Positions 24,868-33,966 are shown, counted from the first letter of the stretch. The stretch is 46,253 nucleotides of DNA from Anaerolineales bacterium (GCA_016932715.1 JAFGCG010000081.1:1-46253); one strand, 5' to 3'. Numbers and translations: made by a program. The notes: generated by a model from the letters alone, not told the origin.

Positions 24868-27339
24868 ATGAGCGATACAAAACAATTAACGTTACCCATT
24901 ACCGGCATGACCTGTGCCAACTGTGTTGCCACGGTGGAGCGCAACCTCAAGAAACTGGATGGCGTGAATAACGCGGTGGTCAATCTTTCCTCGGAACGCG
25001 CCACCGTGGAATTCGATGCTGCCAGGCTTGGGCTTGGCGATATGATCGCGCGTGTCAACCGCGCGGGATACGGCGTTGCCACCGGCGAAGCCGATCTCAT
25101 CATCAAGCGTCTTGCGGATGATAACGACGCGCGGCGGCTGGAAAAAGCGCTCTTGAATCTGGAAGGTGTGCTCGAAGCCCAGGTCAGCTTTACCACGGAA
25201 AAGGCGCGCCTCAAATATGTGCCGACGATCGTGACACAAGCCGAACTTCGCCGCGCGGTTGCCTCATCGGGATTCGAAGCCGTCGAACTCGGTGGAGAAG
25301 CCGAAGATGCCGAAGCCAAAGCCCGTGAGCATGAGATCAACGAACAGCGCCGCCTGCTGATCGTCGGTCTGATCTTCACCGTGCCGCTGTTTCTTTTTGC
25401 GATGGCGCGCGACTTCAACCTGCTGCCTGCCATGTTCTATGAAATGACAGCGATGGAAGGGATGCGCGCTGCGCCTGCACCGTGGACGAACTGGCTGATG
25501 CTGGCGCTCGCCGCGCCGGTCCAGTTCTACGTGGGCTGGCAATATTACGTCGGGGCGTTCAAAGCCTTGCGCAACAGATCCGCGAACATGGATGTGCTCA
25601 TCGCGATGGGCTCCTCGGCGGCGTTCTTTTATTCCCTGCCGATCACCTTTGGGCTTCTGGCGGGCCACGTCTACTATGAGACCGCGGCAGTCATTATCAC
25701 GCTGATCAAACTCGGAAAGTTCCTGGAAGCGCGCGCCAAGGGCCGCACCTCGGAAGCGATCAAGAAATTAATGGGATTGCGCGCCAAGACCGCGCGTGTC
25801 GTGCGCGCGGGGGTGGAGGCGGAAGTGCCCGCCGACGATGTGCGCGTGGGTGACGTCGTCCTCGTCAAACCCGGCGAGACGATCCCCGTGGACGGCGTGA
25901 TCATCGAGGGGCGCAGCTCGATCGATGAATCCATGCTGACGGGCGAATCATTGCCGGTCGAAAAGAAGCAGGGCGACCCGGTCATCGGCGCGACATTGAA
26001 CAAGCTTGGCTTGTTGAAATTCGAAGCAACCAAAGTAGGCAAAGAAACCGCGCTCGCCCAAATCATCAAGCTGGTGGAGGAGGCGCAGGGCAGCAAGGCG
26101 CCGATCCAGAAACTGGCGGATCAGGTCTCGGCGGTCTTCGTGCCGATCGTGATCGCGATCGCGCTGTTGACCTTTGCCGCCTGGTATTTCGTTGCCCCGC
26201 AGATCGACGATCAATTCACACGCGCCCTGATCAACATGGTCGCGGTGCTGGTGATCGCCTGTCCCTGCGCGATGGGCCTTGCTACGCCGACCGCGGTCAT
26301 GGTGGGCACGGGCAAAGGTGCGGAGATGGGCGTATTGTTCCGCAGCAGCGAAGCGCTGGAACGCGCCGGGAAGGTCTCGGTGGTCGTGCTGGACAAGACT
26401 GGCACGATCACGAAGGGGCAGCCGGCGGTGACGGATGTAGTGGTCAGTCGTCAGTCGTCAGTTGTCAGTGAGCAGTTGTTGCGGCTGGCTGCGTCGGTGG
26501 AGAAGGGGAGCGAGCACCCGCTGGGAGAGGCGATCTGGGCGGAGGCGACCACGCGCGGCTTAAGTTTGGCGGAAGCGGCCGGGTTCCAGGCCGAGCCGGG
26601 TCACGGCGTGCAGGCGGAGGTGGAGGGAAGAAGCGTCGCGATCGGGAACGCACGCATGATGCAGTCGCGCGGCTGGTCGTTGAACGGACTCGAGTCCGAG
26701 GTGACGCGTTTCCAAAATGAAGCCAAGACGGCGATGCTCGTCGCCATGGACGGAAAGGTCGAAGGCGTGATCGCGGTCGCGGATACCCTGAAGGAAGGCT
26801 CGCAGGAAGCGATTGAAGAACTGCATCGCATGGGTTTGAAGGTGGCGATGATCACGGGCGACAACCAGAAGACCGCCGAAGCGATCGCGAAACTGGTTGG
26901 CATCGATCAGGTATTGGCGGAAGTATTGCCTGAAGGCAAATCGGCTGAAGTCAAGAAGCTGCAATCGCCAATCGCCAATCGCCAATCGCCAATCGCAAAT
27001 GTTGTCGCGATGGTTGGCGACGGCGTGAATGATGCTCCCGCGCTTGCCCAGGCGGACGTTGGCATCGCGATCGGCACAGGGACCGATGTCGCCATGGCGG
27101 CCGCGCCGGTGACGTTGATGAGCGGCGACCTGCGCGGCGTGGCGCGTGCGATCTCGCTTTCACGCAAGACACTTCGCACGATCAAGCAAAACCTGTTCTG
27201 GGCTTTTTTCTACAATGTGATCCTCATCCCGGCGGCGGCCCTGGGTTTTCTCAACCCAATCCTGGCAGCGGGCGCAATGGCATTCAGCAGCGTATTCGTT
27301 GTGACCAACAGCCTGCGGTTGCGCCGGGTAAAGATATAG
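24868..27339 (+). CDS. copA: Copper-translocating P1B-type ATPase with two repeat-derived insertions
   Basis: 823 residues. The first HMA domain has TCANC (Cys16, Cys19); a second HMA-like fold (residues about 75-140) lacks cysteines. Membrane helices follow, then Cys465-Pro-Cys467 in the transport site, the phosphorylated Asp509 in DKTGT, the SEHPL loop, and [11 protein letters not shown]. It exports Cu(I). Two loops hold tandem 7-base repeats kept in frame: SRQSSVVS (26443-26477) and [13 protein letters not shown] (26962-26996). Both are absent from typical relatives. The catalytic motifs are intact, so activity is expected. Confidence 0.95.
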   Translation: MSDTKQLTLPITGMTCANCVATVERNLKKLDGVNNAVVNLSSERATVEFDAARLGLGDMIARVNRAGYGVATGEADLIIKRLADDNDARRLEKALLNLEGVLEAQVSFTTEKARLKYVPTIVTQAELRRAVASSGFEAVELGGEAEDAEAKAREHEINEQRRLLIVGLIFTVPLFLFAMARDFNLLPAMFYEMTAMEGMRAAPAPWTNWLMLALAAPVQFYVGWQYYVGAFKALRNRSANMDVLIAMGSSAAFFYSLPITFGLLAGHVYYETAAVIITLIKLGKFLEARAKGRTSEAIKKLMGLRAKTARVVRAGVEAEVPADDVRVGDVVLVKPGETIPVDGVIIEGRSSIDESMLTGESLPVEKKQGDPVIGATLNKLGLLKFEATKVGKETALAQIIKLVEEAQGSKAPIQKLADQVSAVFVPIVIAIALLTFAAWYFVAPQIDDQFTRALINMVAVLVIACPCAMGLATPTAVMVGTGKGAEMGVLFRSSEALERAGKVSVVVLDKTGTITKGQPAVTDVVVSRQSSVVSEQLLRLAASVEKGSEHPLGEAIWAEATTRGLSLAEAAGFQAEPGHGVQAEVEGRSVAIGNARMMQSRGWSLNGLESEVTRFQNEAKTAMLVAMDGKVEGVIAVADTLKEGSQEAIEELHRMGLKVAMITGDNQKTAEAIAKLVGIDQVLAEVLPEGKSAEVKKLQSPIANRQSPIANVVAMVGDGVNDAPALAQADVGIAIGTGTDVAMAAAPVTLMSGDLRGVARAISLSRKTLRTIKQNLFWAFFYNVILIPAAALGFLNPILAAGAMAFSSVFVVTNSLRLRRVKI
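26443..26477 (+). repeat. CAGT-type heptamer array inside copA
   Basis: Five 7-base units: GTCAGTC, GTCAGTC, GTCAGTT, GTCAGTG, AGCAGTT. They share the core with the rplQ-truA array. The array lies between the phosphorylation motif and the SEHPL loop of the nucleotide-binding domain. Confidence 0.85.
26962..26996 (+). repeat. Five perfect CAATCGC heptamers inside copA
   Basis: CAATCGC is repeated exactly five times (35 bases). A 7-base period read in triplets gives a seven-residue peptide period (QSPIANR). It sits just before the conserved VVAMVGDG strand. On the other strand the unit is GCGATTG, akin to the CGATTNN array at 44901. Confidence 0.95.
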
Positions 27340-27359
27340 CAGGTTTGTGCGGCAATCGG

Positions 27360-27404
27360 ATTGCTCCGTTCCAGATGAGTCCCACTCTGGACGGAGCAAT
27401 TTTA
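27360..27404. terminator. Terminator of copA
   Basis: ATTGCTCCGT-T-CCAGA (27360-27375) pairs with TCTGGACGGAGCAAT (27386-27400), one bulged T, and is followed by TTTTA. It separates copA from the convergent PQQ-propeller gene and overlaps that gene's stop codon. Confidence 0.8.
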
Positions 27405-28673
27405 TTCATGCCAGGCCGGGTTGATGTGTGCCAGCCAGTTTTGCCAGCGCGGCGCCCGGTCAACCACGAAGATGAGATTACCTTCTATGGCGGGAGAATT
27501 ATCCTGATGAAGAGGAAAACGCCATCGTTCGGCTCCGTCGACCGCGGAGAATGCTGTCAACGTGTAGTCCTCAAGCTCGATGGTTATAAAGAACGCCTCA
27601 GAATTGGCCACCGGATCACGCACTGTGATCAGGCTGGATTCTCCCCGTATACTCTGGTCCAATTGCTTTCGCCACAGTTCACGCCCGTCAGAAGCGTTCA
27701 GAGCATGCAGCCAGGCTCCTTTATCTTCGTTCTGGTCCCCGAAGATGCTGGCGATATAGATAACCTGATCAGCTGTCCGGAGCCCGAAGAGATATGGATC
27801 CTGTTCGGAAACGGCAAAGGTCCAGAGTGGAGCGCCGGTTGTCGTCTCCATGGCTAACAGTTTGTTCCCGGTATTGATATATAAAATATTGGCCACCACC
27901 TGGAGCTGCTCGGAATTTGCCTTCACCTCGAATTGAAGCTCTCCTGAGGAAAGATCGAATGCCTGCACCCAATCATTGCTGCTCATAAATGCCAGTTGAT
28001 CGCTCTTTGTGAGGGCAGGCTTGTCGATGATGAGGGCAACGGGATTCAGATCTGCCAGGCTGGCTTTCCATACGGGCGTACCGGTTTGAGCGTCCAGCGC
28101 CTGGGCGCTATATCCCGAGCCATCGCCATTTTCCGAAAATAAGATGAGACGGTCACCGGCAAATGTAAAGACCTGACCATTAGTAGATGTGAGCGCCTGA
28201 TCGAAGCGCCATAACAACGCGCCGCTGCTGGCATCCAGAACGGCCAGGGTATGGTCATTGAGACTGGCGGCAACCCATTTTTCGCTCGCAACCGGCGGAT
28301 TGGCCAATGAACTGCCCGCTAATTCGAATTCTTGGGGATCGAACACATATTGCCATAACTGTTGGCCCGTCGCGCTATCGAAAGCGCACAGCTTGGCAGT
28401 GCGGACCACCTCTTTTCCGTAGGCGCTTTTTTGCAGATGCTTTCTGGACTCTCGTGAGAGAGGCTCCATGGAGTAGACAAATACACGCCCGTTGGCGGCA
28501 GAGGGGGCAAAATCAAGTTTGAGTGGCGTTGACCACTTCACATGACCTGTCCTGGCGTCCAGCGCGAACAGACGCATCTCATATGTCTGTGCATATCGCC
28601 AACCTAAATAACTCACGACCAGTAACGTACCTAGGCCGAGCAGCGTGATCCACTGAGTTCTCGTAAGCTTCAT
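27402..28673 (-). CDS. Membrane-anchored PQQ-binding-like beta-propeller protein
   Basis: 423 residues. An N-terminal hydrophobic segment (about residues 9-27) should anchor it, with the rest outside. Repeats of the type L-x-A-L-D-A-x-T-G-x-x-x-W (FALDARTGHVKWSTP, AFDSATGQQLWQYVFD, VLDASSGALLWRFDQA, HALNASDGRELWRKQ, AFSAVDGAERWRFP) mark a quinoprotein-like propeller. There is no sign of a dehydrogenase active site, so a structural or assembly role as in BamB-type proteins is as likely as an enzyme. It overlaps the upstream DJ-1 gene by 4 bases. Confidence 0.82.
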   Translation of the reverse strand: MKLTRTQWITLLGLGTLLVVSYLGWRYAQTYEMRLFALDARTGHVKWSTPLKLDFAPSAANGRVFVYSMEPLSRESRKHLQKSAYGKEVVRTAKLCAFDSATGQQLWQYVFDPQEFELAGSSLANPPVASEKWVAASLNDHTLAVLDASSGALLWRFDQALTSTNGQVFTFAGDRLILFSENGDGSGYSAQALDAQTGTPVWKASLADLNPVALIIDKPALTKSDQLAFMSSNDWVQAFDLSSGELQFEVKANSEQLQVVANILYINTGNKLLAMETTTGAPLWTFAVSEQDPYLFGLRTADQVIYIASIFGDQNEDKGAWLHALNASDGRELWRKQLDQSIRGESSLITVRDPVANSEAFFITIELEDYTLTAFSAVDGAERWRFPLHQDNSPAIEGNLIFVVDRAPRWQNWLAHINPAWHE

Positions 28674-29296
28674 TGGAAGCCCTCCTTTATTGCGCTACTA
28701 TCTTCTCGTTCCTGTTTGAACCCCATCATTCTCTGTATATGATGTGAATTCTCAATACTTGTGATTCTCGCCAAAAGCTCGAAAGCGACTCCCATGGCCG
28801 TCGCCGGCGAGGTGGAAGTGATCACGTTCCCGTCCTGAACGATCGGTGCATCGACTACATTCACGCCGAACTCCGCCAGCTGTTTGCGCCGGACTCCCTC
28901 GCGCAGATGATAGGTCGTCCCCCGGCGCTCCTTAAGGATCCCGCTGTTGGCAAGCGGCAGCGCGCCCACGCAGATCGAAGCAATGGGTTTTCCCAGTTCT
29001 TCGAAGCGGTGGATCAGGTTGGCAACTGGCTCGGAATAGGCCTCTTCATAATACCCGTAGATCTCGAACCCGCCCGGTACGGCGAGGGCCTCGAATTCCT
29101 CTGCCTGTACAGCCACGATCACCTTATCCGGGATGATCCGGATGCCAAACGTTCCCTGCACTTCCGTCTGCAGTCCCACTGTGACAACCTTGACGGGTTC
29201 AATACCGTATGTTCCGGACCACCCGAGCACATCGTAAAATGCGGCAGCTTCGTAGATTTCCACGCCCCTGCATAACAGTAATAAGACTTGTTTCAT
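28670..29296 (-). CDS. DJ-1/PfpI family protein
   Basis: 208 residues from ATG 29296 (AGAGGTG upstream); the frame is open to 29449 but those residues are not conserved. The DJ-1/PfpI fold shows MKQVLLLLCRGVEIYEAAAF, LAVPGGFE at 71-78 and the nucleophile Cys109 in ASICVGALPL. Members include chaperones, glyoxalases and transcription-factor-like amidases; the exact activity is not evident. It heads a two-gene unit with the propeller gene, overlapping it by 4 bases. Confidence 0.85.
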   Translation of the reverse strand: MKQVLLLLCRGVEIYEAAAFYDVLGWSGTYGIEPVKVVTVGLQTEVQGTFGIRIIPDKVIVAVQAEEFEALAVPGGFEIYGYYEEAYSEPVANLIHRFEELGKPIASICVGALPLANSGILKERRGTTYHLREGVRRKQLAEFGVNVVDAPIVQDGNVITSTSPATAMGVAFELLARITSIENSHHIQRMMGFKQEREDSSAIKEGFQ

Positions 29297-29413
29297 TGGC
29301 ACCTCTGTGTAAACCGGTTGTTGTTTGTATGTGCCTGTCCAACGGCATACATTGGCATTAAGTATATAGCAGAATGTGTGTCTGCGGTTTTCTGGTGACT
29401 CCCTTTTGCATCC

Positions 29414-29441
29414 TTGTCTCAATGGAACTTCAGTGTATACT
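29414..29441 (+). promoter_or_regulatory. Leaderless promoter of the DUF2203 gene
   Basis: TTGTCT (29414-29419), a 16-base spacer and TATACT (29436-29441), then 6 bases and the ATG at 29448. There is no Shine-Dalgarno, so transcription probably begins at the start codon. Confidence 0.6.
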
Positions 29442-29447
29442 CTTTCC

Positions 29448-29831
29448 ATGCCCCGTTACTTCACCCTCCAGGAAGCCAACGAAACCCTGGACACCATTCG
29501 CCCTCTCATGGAGGATGTTCAACAGATCCGCCGGAAGATTCTGGAGGACCAGCCCGAAGCTTGGCCTGCCATTGAAAAGTCCGCGGGGAATGGCGGCAAC
29601 CGCGCGTTGAGCAACATGGTCCAGGACTTCGAGAGGTTCGACGCGCTGATCCACCGCATTCAGCAGGCAGGCGTATTGATCAAAGATGTCAACCTGGGAT
29701 TGCTGGACTTTCCGGCATTGAAGGATGGGCGCGAAGTCTATTTATGCTGGCAGTATGGGGAAGGGGAGATCGCTTTTTGGCACGAGGTCGAGGCGGGGTT
29801 TGCGGGACGACAGCCGATCGAGTCGTTTTGA
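29448..29831 (+). CDS. DUF2203 family protein
   Basis: 127 residues from ATG 29448. RYFTLQEANETLDTIRPLM at the start and the ending DFPALKDGREVYLCWQYGEGEIAFWHE fit the uncharacterised DUF2203 family, which includes proteins of about this length in Gram-positive bacteria and Chloroflexota. A central helix carries a Gly/Asn break. Function unknown. It is a single gene, flanked by a divergent DJ-1 gene and a downstream hairpin repeat. Confidence 0.8.
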   Translation: MPRYFTLQEANETLDTIRPLMEDVQQIRRKILEDQPEAWPAIEKSAGNGGNRALSNMVQDFERFDALIHRIQQAGVLIKDVNLGLLDFPALKDGREVYLCWQYGEGEIAFWHEVEAGFAGRQPIESF

Positions 29832-29844
29832 TGGTCTGAGCCAT

Positions 29845-29882
29845 GGATTTCCACGGATTTTTTGAACAGTCCGTGGAAATCC
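29845..29882. repeat. Perfect 13-bp inverted repeat downstream of the DUF2203 gene
   Basis: GGATTTCCACGGA (29845-29857) and its exact complement TCCGTGGAAATCC (29870-29882) with a 12-base loop that is mostly T on one side. It could end the DUF2203 transcript or the convergent gene, or be a dispersed repeat. Confidence 0.6.
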
Positions 29883-29909
29883 GTGGCAATGGTTGTAGAT
29901 TTTCCCGTC

Positions 29910-30302
29910 TTACCTGGCTAGCCTTCGCAATCCAACATGCTGGAATATCGCCAGGATCAATACCGCGTCTGCGGCGAGGGCAACTGTCCACTTGCCGGCA
30001 GTGGTGAGAGGCACGAGGTTTGCGAAGATCAACACTGCGATTCCAAGTGCCCCGGCGAGATTGCCATAGGCTGCGAACCTGGCGATGCCCATATGGACCG
30101 GTTCCGCCCGCGCAGCCAGATATACTTCGATGCCATAGAGGATGGCGATCACGCCGACCACAGGAACGATCCAGGAAGCGGATAAGCCGAGGAAGGCCGC
30201 AATTGCTTTTGAGAAAAGCAGTAAAGCAATGCCGCTGATGAAAGAAACCACGCTATCGATAAACAACGCAGTTTTGAGAAGGGAGGAATTACTTGTTACC
30301 AT
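29910..30302 (-). CDS. Small four-helix membrane protein, unknown function
   Basis: 130 residues from ATG 30302 with AAAGGAG upstream. Four hydrophobic segments: about 10-35, 43-63, 70-90 (with NLAGALGIAVLIFANL) and 104-122. Neither end has a catalytic motif. It resembles small uncharacterised inner-membrane proteins; I cannot name a family. Stands alone between two repeats. Confidence 0.65.
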   Translation of the reverse strand: MVTSNSSLLKTALFIDSVVSFISGIALLLFSKAIAAFLGLSASWIVPVVGVIAILYGIEVYLAARAEPVHMGIARFAAYGNLAGALGIAVLIFANLVPLTTAGKWTVALAADAVLILAIFQHVGLRRLAR

Positions 30303-30391
30303 ACGAGTCTCCTTTTGAGTTGATTTGACCCCATCCTATACATTGGAGACTGCCATTACCATGAAAAAGACTGCCAACTACTGCCAGTTAG

Positions 30392-30464
30392 TTTGGAGTC
30401 CAACAGCTTGCTGTTGGAAGGAGCGGGAGCAAGTGTCGCCACGGCGACGCTCCCTGACTCCAAA
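30392..30464. repeat. Cruciform repeat element
   Basis: Outer arms TTTGGAGT (30392-30399) and ACTCCAAA (30457-30464). Inside are CCAACAGC-TT-GCTGTTGG (30400-30417) and a nested hairpin GGGAGC...GTCGCC-AC-GGCGAC-GCTCCC (30425-30454). Almost every base can pair. It abuts the stop codon of the minus-strand gene at 30467. No T-run follows. Confidence 0.8.
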
Positions 30465-30466
30465 AT

Positions 30467-31789
30467 TCAGAGAAAATTACTTTCCCACAGATCATTTGCA
30501 ATCAGCTTTGCCCCGGCATTTTGCCAGTTATGCAACGTTCGCTCAGGCACAAACGCCTGAAACCAATTTGCGGCTTCCTTTTCAAAGCTTGCCAGATTCT
30601 TTTCCTGGTTACGGCTGTATGGACGCAAGCCTTTTACATACGGAAAGAACAAGGCATTATAGAAGCGCCATTCGTCGGTTGTGTCGAACTCTTTTCCACT
30701 CTGCGGCTTGAGTTTCAGGATCGATTCGGTCAATAACGATTTGAGTTCTGCGGCGCGTTCGAGTGTACTATTGGGCGCCTCCCGTGCCTTCAGCCTCCGG
30801 TCGATGGCGGGAAGCTGCGTCAGCGGGCTGGATGCCAGGCGGGTGAGATTCCCAAAGTGACTTAATGCCCGCCGTGTGAGGCGCGCGCGTTCCTCTTCAT
30901 TCAGTGCCGAAAGATCGATCTGCGGGTCTTTTCTGGACAAGATGGCTGATTCCGTTATGAGACGGAGGCGCGCCTCCCGGACAGGTCGCAGGTGTAAAAA
31001 CGCGAACCCATCCAGCCTGGCTTCCAGAGCACTCCCAAACACGGCGATGAGAATGGAGGCAAAGATGGTGGTCGTCAACAGAATCCGCATTCCTGCCGTG
31101 GGACCCGTTTGGATGGCGATCACGAATCCAACTTGGCCCGCGAAGATCAGCACGAGCAGAGTGGTCAGCGCCAGCGAGCGGATCATACCGGGGAGAAATG
31201 TCTCGCCCTCATCGAAGGCGTCGAACCACGCAATGCAGAATCCCAGAAAGAGCAGGTCGATGCCAATGCCGGGGAGGGCATATTCTGCTGGAAGCCATTT
31301 TGTGGGAAAGAGCAGGACTGCTTCGCCCAGTGCAAAGAATAACGTTGCCGTGAACAGAATGCCGGTTACCTGCCGGGGGCGCAGCGACGCTTTGTAGTCC
31401 CGGACGAGTGCCAGGGTCCAGAAGAGAGGCGTCAGCCCGACGAAGAGAGAAAGCCACAAAAAAGGGAACGTCGAAGAGGCGGCTGGCTTGAAGAGCAAGA
31501 ATCCACCCAGCAAAATCGTCACGGGAACGAGGAACCACTTCCAGAGGGCGAAGAGGAGCGGATGCCCGTCGATGATCCGTTGATCAAGGTATAAGATCGC
31601 GCCGACCCAGAGCACAGGCGGCAGCAATCGCAGCGCAAGCGAGATGCCGGGAACGTTGATGGCGAGCGCAGCCGCATAGCACAGCAATCCTAAACCTGTC
31701 AGCCGCAAGCGCGGGTGCGCCCCGCGCCCGAGCAGAAACAGACCCAGCCAGGCTGAGAGGGTAAATGGGATCAAGTTCAAAAGAACCAT
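30467..31789 (-). CDS. Polytopic membrane protein with a soluble C-terminal domain, unknown function
   Basis: 440 residues from ATG 31789. The first 250 residues or so form about eight hydrophobic segments. The C-terminal 190 residues are soluble, with TDEWRFYNALFFPYVKGLRPYS and ERTLHNWQNAGAKLIANDLWE; the latter looks like a helical domain. I recognise no named family. The upstream frame to 31909 is repeat material and is rejected. A TATAAT ends 6 bases before the ATG. Confidence 0.7.
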   Translation of the reverse strand: MVLLNLIPFTLSAWLGLFLLGRGAHPRLRLTGLGLLCYAAALAINVPGISLALRLLPPVLWVGAILYLDQRIIDGHPLLFALWKWFLVPVTILLGGFLLFKPAASSTFPFLWLSLFVGLTPLFWTLALVRDYKASLRPRQVTGILFTATLFFALGEAVLLFPTKWLPAEYALPGIGIDLLFLGFCIAWFDAFDEGETFLPGMIRSLALTTLLVLIFAGQVGFVIAIQTGPTAGMRILLTTTIFASILIAVFGSALEARLDGFAFLHLRPVREARLRLITESAILSRKDPQIDLSALNEEERARLTRRALSHFGNLTRLASSPLTQLPAIDRRLKAREAPNSTLERAAELKSLLTESILKLKPQSGKEFDTTDEWRFYNALFFPYVKGLRPYSRNQEKNLASFEKEAANWFQAFVPERTLHNWQNAGAKLIANDLWESNFL

Positions 31790-31795
31790 ATTGGA

Positions 31796-31801
31796 ATTAT
31801 A
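31796..31801 (-). promoter_or_regulatory. -10 box of a leaderless promoter
   Basis: On the minus strand TATAAT, then TCCAAT, then ATG at 31789. No Shine-Dalgarno lies between. Confidence 0.55.
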
Positions 31802-31877
31802 CTCAGAGCAATTCCAGGTGACAGTCACTCTTGCCGGGTGGGGAGTGGCTAATTGTGTGGGCTTGCCCAATACCTTC

Positions 31878-31986
31878 ACCACAGAGCGCACCGATACTTG
31901 CACCTGCATGCAAGTGCAGGTGGAACACAGAGAAAACCTTTTAAAAATCTCTGTGCGCTTGCGCAGTCAGTGTTCTCCGTGGTGAG
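31878..31986. repeat. Inverted-repeat element between the membrane protein gene and rarD
   Basis: CACCACAGAG (31878-31887) near one end and CTCCGTGGTGAG (31975-31986) at the other, with CACAGAG (31927-31933) and CTCTGTG (31949-31955) inside. CACCTGCA/TGCAGGTG (31901-31922) forms an extra hairpin. This accounts for most of the 267-base gap 31790-32056; the remainder shows nothing recognisable. Confidence 0.55.
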
Positions 31987-32056
31987 AAAACATTTAGCTC
32001 ATCCTTTTAGCCATTCTCTGCCGGGTGAAGCGACTGTCACCTTATCGAGGAGATTT

Positions 32057-32959
32057 ATGAACAAAGGTATTTTGAACGGCATCGCCACATACGTGCTCTG
32101 GGGAATGTTTCCCATCTACTGGAAATGGCTGCATCAGGTCCCTGCTTTGCAGATCATCGGACATCGCATTAGCTGGTCGTTTATTCTGTTGATCGTTGTA
32201 ATCCTGCTCAGCAGGCAGTGGCAGAGTTTCCGCTCCGCCGCGCTGACACCTAAAACGATTGGGATTTACTCGATTGCCGCAGTTCTCCTTTCGGTAAACT
32301 GGCTGGTCTATGTCTGGGGCGTCAATGCAGGTTTTATTGTGGAAACCAGCCTCGGCTATTTCATTAATCCGCTGTTCAGTGTGTTGTTGGGTGTCGTGTT
32401 CCTTCGTGAGCGGCTGCGACCCGCGCAATGGATTCCCATTGTATTGGCTGCGCTGGGCGTGATCTATCTCACCATTACGTATGGTCGCCCGCCCTGGATC
32501 GCTCTTTCCCTGGCGTTTACCTTTGGACTGTACGGCCTTGTGAAAAAATTGGCGCCTCTTGGTTCGCTCTACGGGTTGGCGCTTGAAACAGGGATTGTCT
32601 TTCCGATTGCTTTGATCTACCTTGCTTTTGCAGGGTTCACGGGCACAGGGTCGTTTCTCCGGGAGGGGATACGGACTGATCTCCTTTTGATTGCCACAGG
32701 GGCGGTAACGAGTATCCCGCTTCTGCTGTTTGCATCCGCTGCGCGGCAGATTCCGTTGACGATGATCGGTATTCTGCAATACATCGCGCCGACTCTCCAG
32801 TTTCTGATCGGCGTTTTTCTTTACCATGAAACTTTCGATCAAACACGTTTGATCGGTTTTGGTCTGGTATGGCTTGCACTGATTATTTTCTGGCTGGAGA
32901 ACTACTTTGCCAATCGGCGGGTGCCCGTCGAACCAATTCCTGAAATGGGAGAAGGCTAA
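32057..32959 (+). CDS. rarD: EamA/DMT-family transporter RarD-like
   Basis: 300 residues from ATG 32057 with GAGGAGA upstream; longer open frames through the repeat are rejected. Ten hydrophobic segments and the opening GILNGIATYVLWGMFPIYWKW, with the residues HRISWS at about 35-40, are typical of RarD proteins. RarD was linked to chloramphenicol sensitivity in E. coli; the substrate is unknown. The stop overlaps the next ATG (TAATG). Confidence 0.88.
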   Translation: MNKGILNGIATYVLWGMFPIYWKWLHQVPALQIIGHRISWSFILLIVVILLSRQWQSFRSAALTPKTIGIYSIAAVLLSVNWLVYVWGVNAGFIVETSLGYFINPLFSVLLGVVFLRERLRPAQWIPIVLAALGVIYLTITYGRPPWIALSLAFTFGLYGLVKKLAPLGSLYGLALETGIVFPIALIYLAFAGFTGTGSFLREGIRTDLLLIATGAVTSIPLLLFASAARQIPLTMIGILQYIAPTLQFLIGVFLYHETFDQTRLIGFGLVWLALIIFWLENYFANRRVPVEPIPEMGEG

Positions 32960-33966
32960 TGAAAATCCTTTTTATTGGCGGGACCGGCATCATCAGCTCT
33001 GCCTGTTCTGAGCTTGCGCTTGCGCGCGGGCATGAACTCTTTCTGTTGAATCGTTCCATTTCGACGAAGCACCCTGTCCCGGCGGGTGCAAGCGTTTTGC
33101 AGGCGGACGTCCACGCGGACGAAGCGCGTCTCGCGAAGCTGCTGGCGGCGCATCGTTTCGACGCGGTGGTGGACTACATCGCGTTCACCGCCGACGACAT
33201 CGAACGCGACCTGCGTCTTTTCCGCGGCAAGACGGATCAATTCGTCTTCATCAGTTCGGCGTCTGCGTATCAGAAGCCGGTCAGGAACTACCTCATCACC
33301 GAACGGACGCCGCTGGAGAATCCCTACTGGGAATACTCGCGCAACAAAATTGCCTGTGAAGACAGGCTGATGTTTGCTTATCTCGAGGAAGGCTTCCCCG
33401 TTACGATCATTCGTCCCTCGCACACCTACGGACCCATGCAGATCCCCCTTGGGGTTTCGAGCTGGCTCCATCCCTGGACGGTGATCGACCGTATGAAACG
33501 CGGACAAAAAGTCATCGTGCCAGGAGACGGCACCTCGCTCTGGGTGCTGACCTGGAACGCGGATTTTGCCAAGGGGCTGGTCGGTTTATTGGGGAACGAG
33601 AAAGCCATCGGCGAGGCGTTTCAGATCACATCGGATGAGGTTCTCAGCTGGGACCAGATCTATCTCGAAGTGTATCAAGCCCTCGGCCTGGAACCGAACG
33701 TGATCCACATCGCCTCGGACCTGATTGCCGCCTATCATCCGCCTTCCCTGGGAAGCCTGGTGGGCGATAAATCCAACAGTGTAGTGTTCGATAACAGCAA
33801 GATCAAACGTTTTGTGCACGATTATGCGTGTGAGGTCAGCTGGGCGGAAGGCGTGCGACGAGCCCTCACCTGGTTCGAGACGCACTCTGAATTCCAAACC
33901 ATAGACGATGAACTGAACCCGCTGTGGGACCGGCTCATTGCCTCCTATGCGCGGACGTTTCCATAA
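32959..33966 (+). CDS. NAD-dependent epimerase/dehydratase (extended SDR)
   Basis: 335 residues. The Rossmann motif GGTGIISSA lies at residues 7-15, and YSRNK at about 129-133 gives the Tyr/Lys pair. The pattern ISSASAY and GTSLWVLTWNADFAKG resembles CSP41/UDP-sugar-epimerase-like SDRs, in which the middle is less conserved. The substrate is not predictable. It is translationally coupled to rarD. The C-terminal half fits the substrate domain. Confidence 0.85.
   Translation: MKILFIGGTGIISSACSELALARGHELFLLNRSISTKHPVPAGASVLQADVHADEARLAKLLAAHRFDAVVDYIAFTADDIERDLRLFRGKTDQFVFISSASAYQKPVRNYLITERTPLENPYWEYSRNKIACEDRLMFAYLEEGFPVTIIRPSHTYGPMQIPLGVSSWLHPWTVIDRMKRGQKVIVPGDGTSLWVLTWNADFAKGLVGLLGNEKAIGEAFQITSDEVLSWDQIYLEVYQALGLEPNVIHIASDLIAAYHPPSLGSLVGDKSNSVVFDNSKIKRFVHDYACEVSWAEGVRRALTWFETHSEFQTIDDELNPLWDRLIASYARTFP

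Noticed and set aside
26443..26996. Is copA a pseudogene because of the repeats
   Set aside because: Both insertions keep the frame, and the CPC, DKTGT and GDGVND motifs are intact.
32042..32842. A minus-strand frame opposite rarD
   Set aside because: Antisense to a transporter with clear membrane-helix periodicity; composition is polar and unlike a real protein family.
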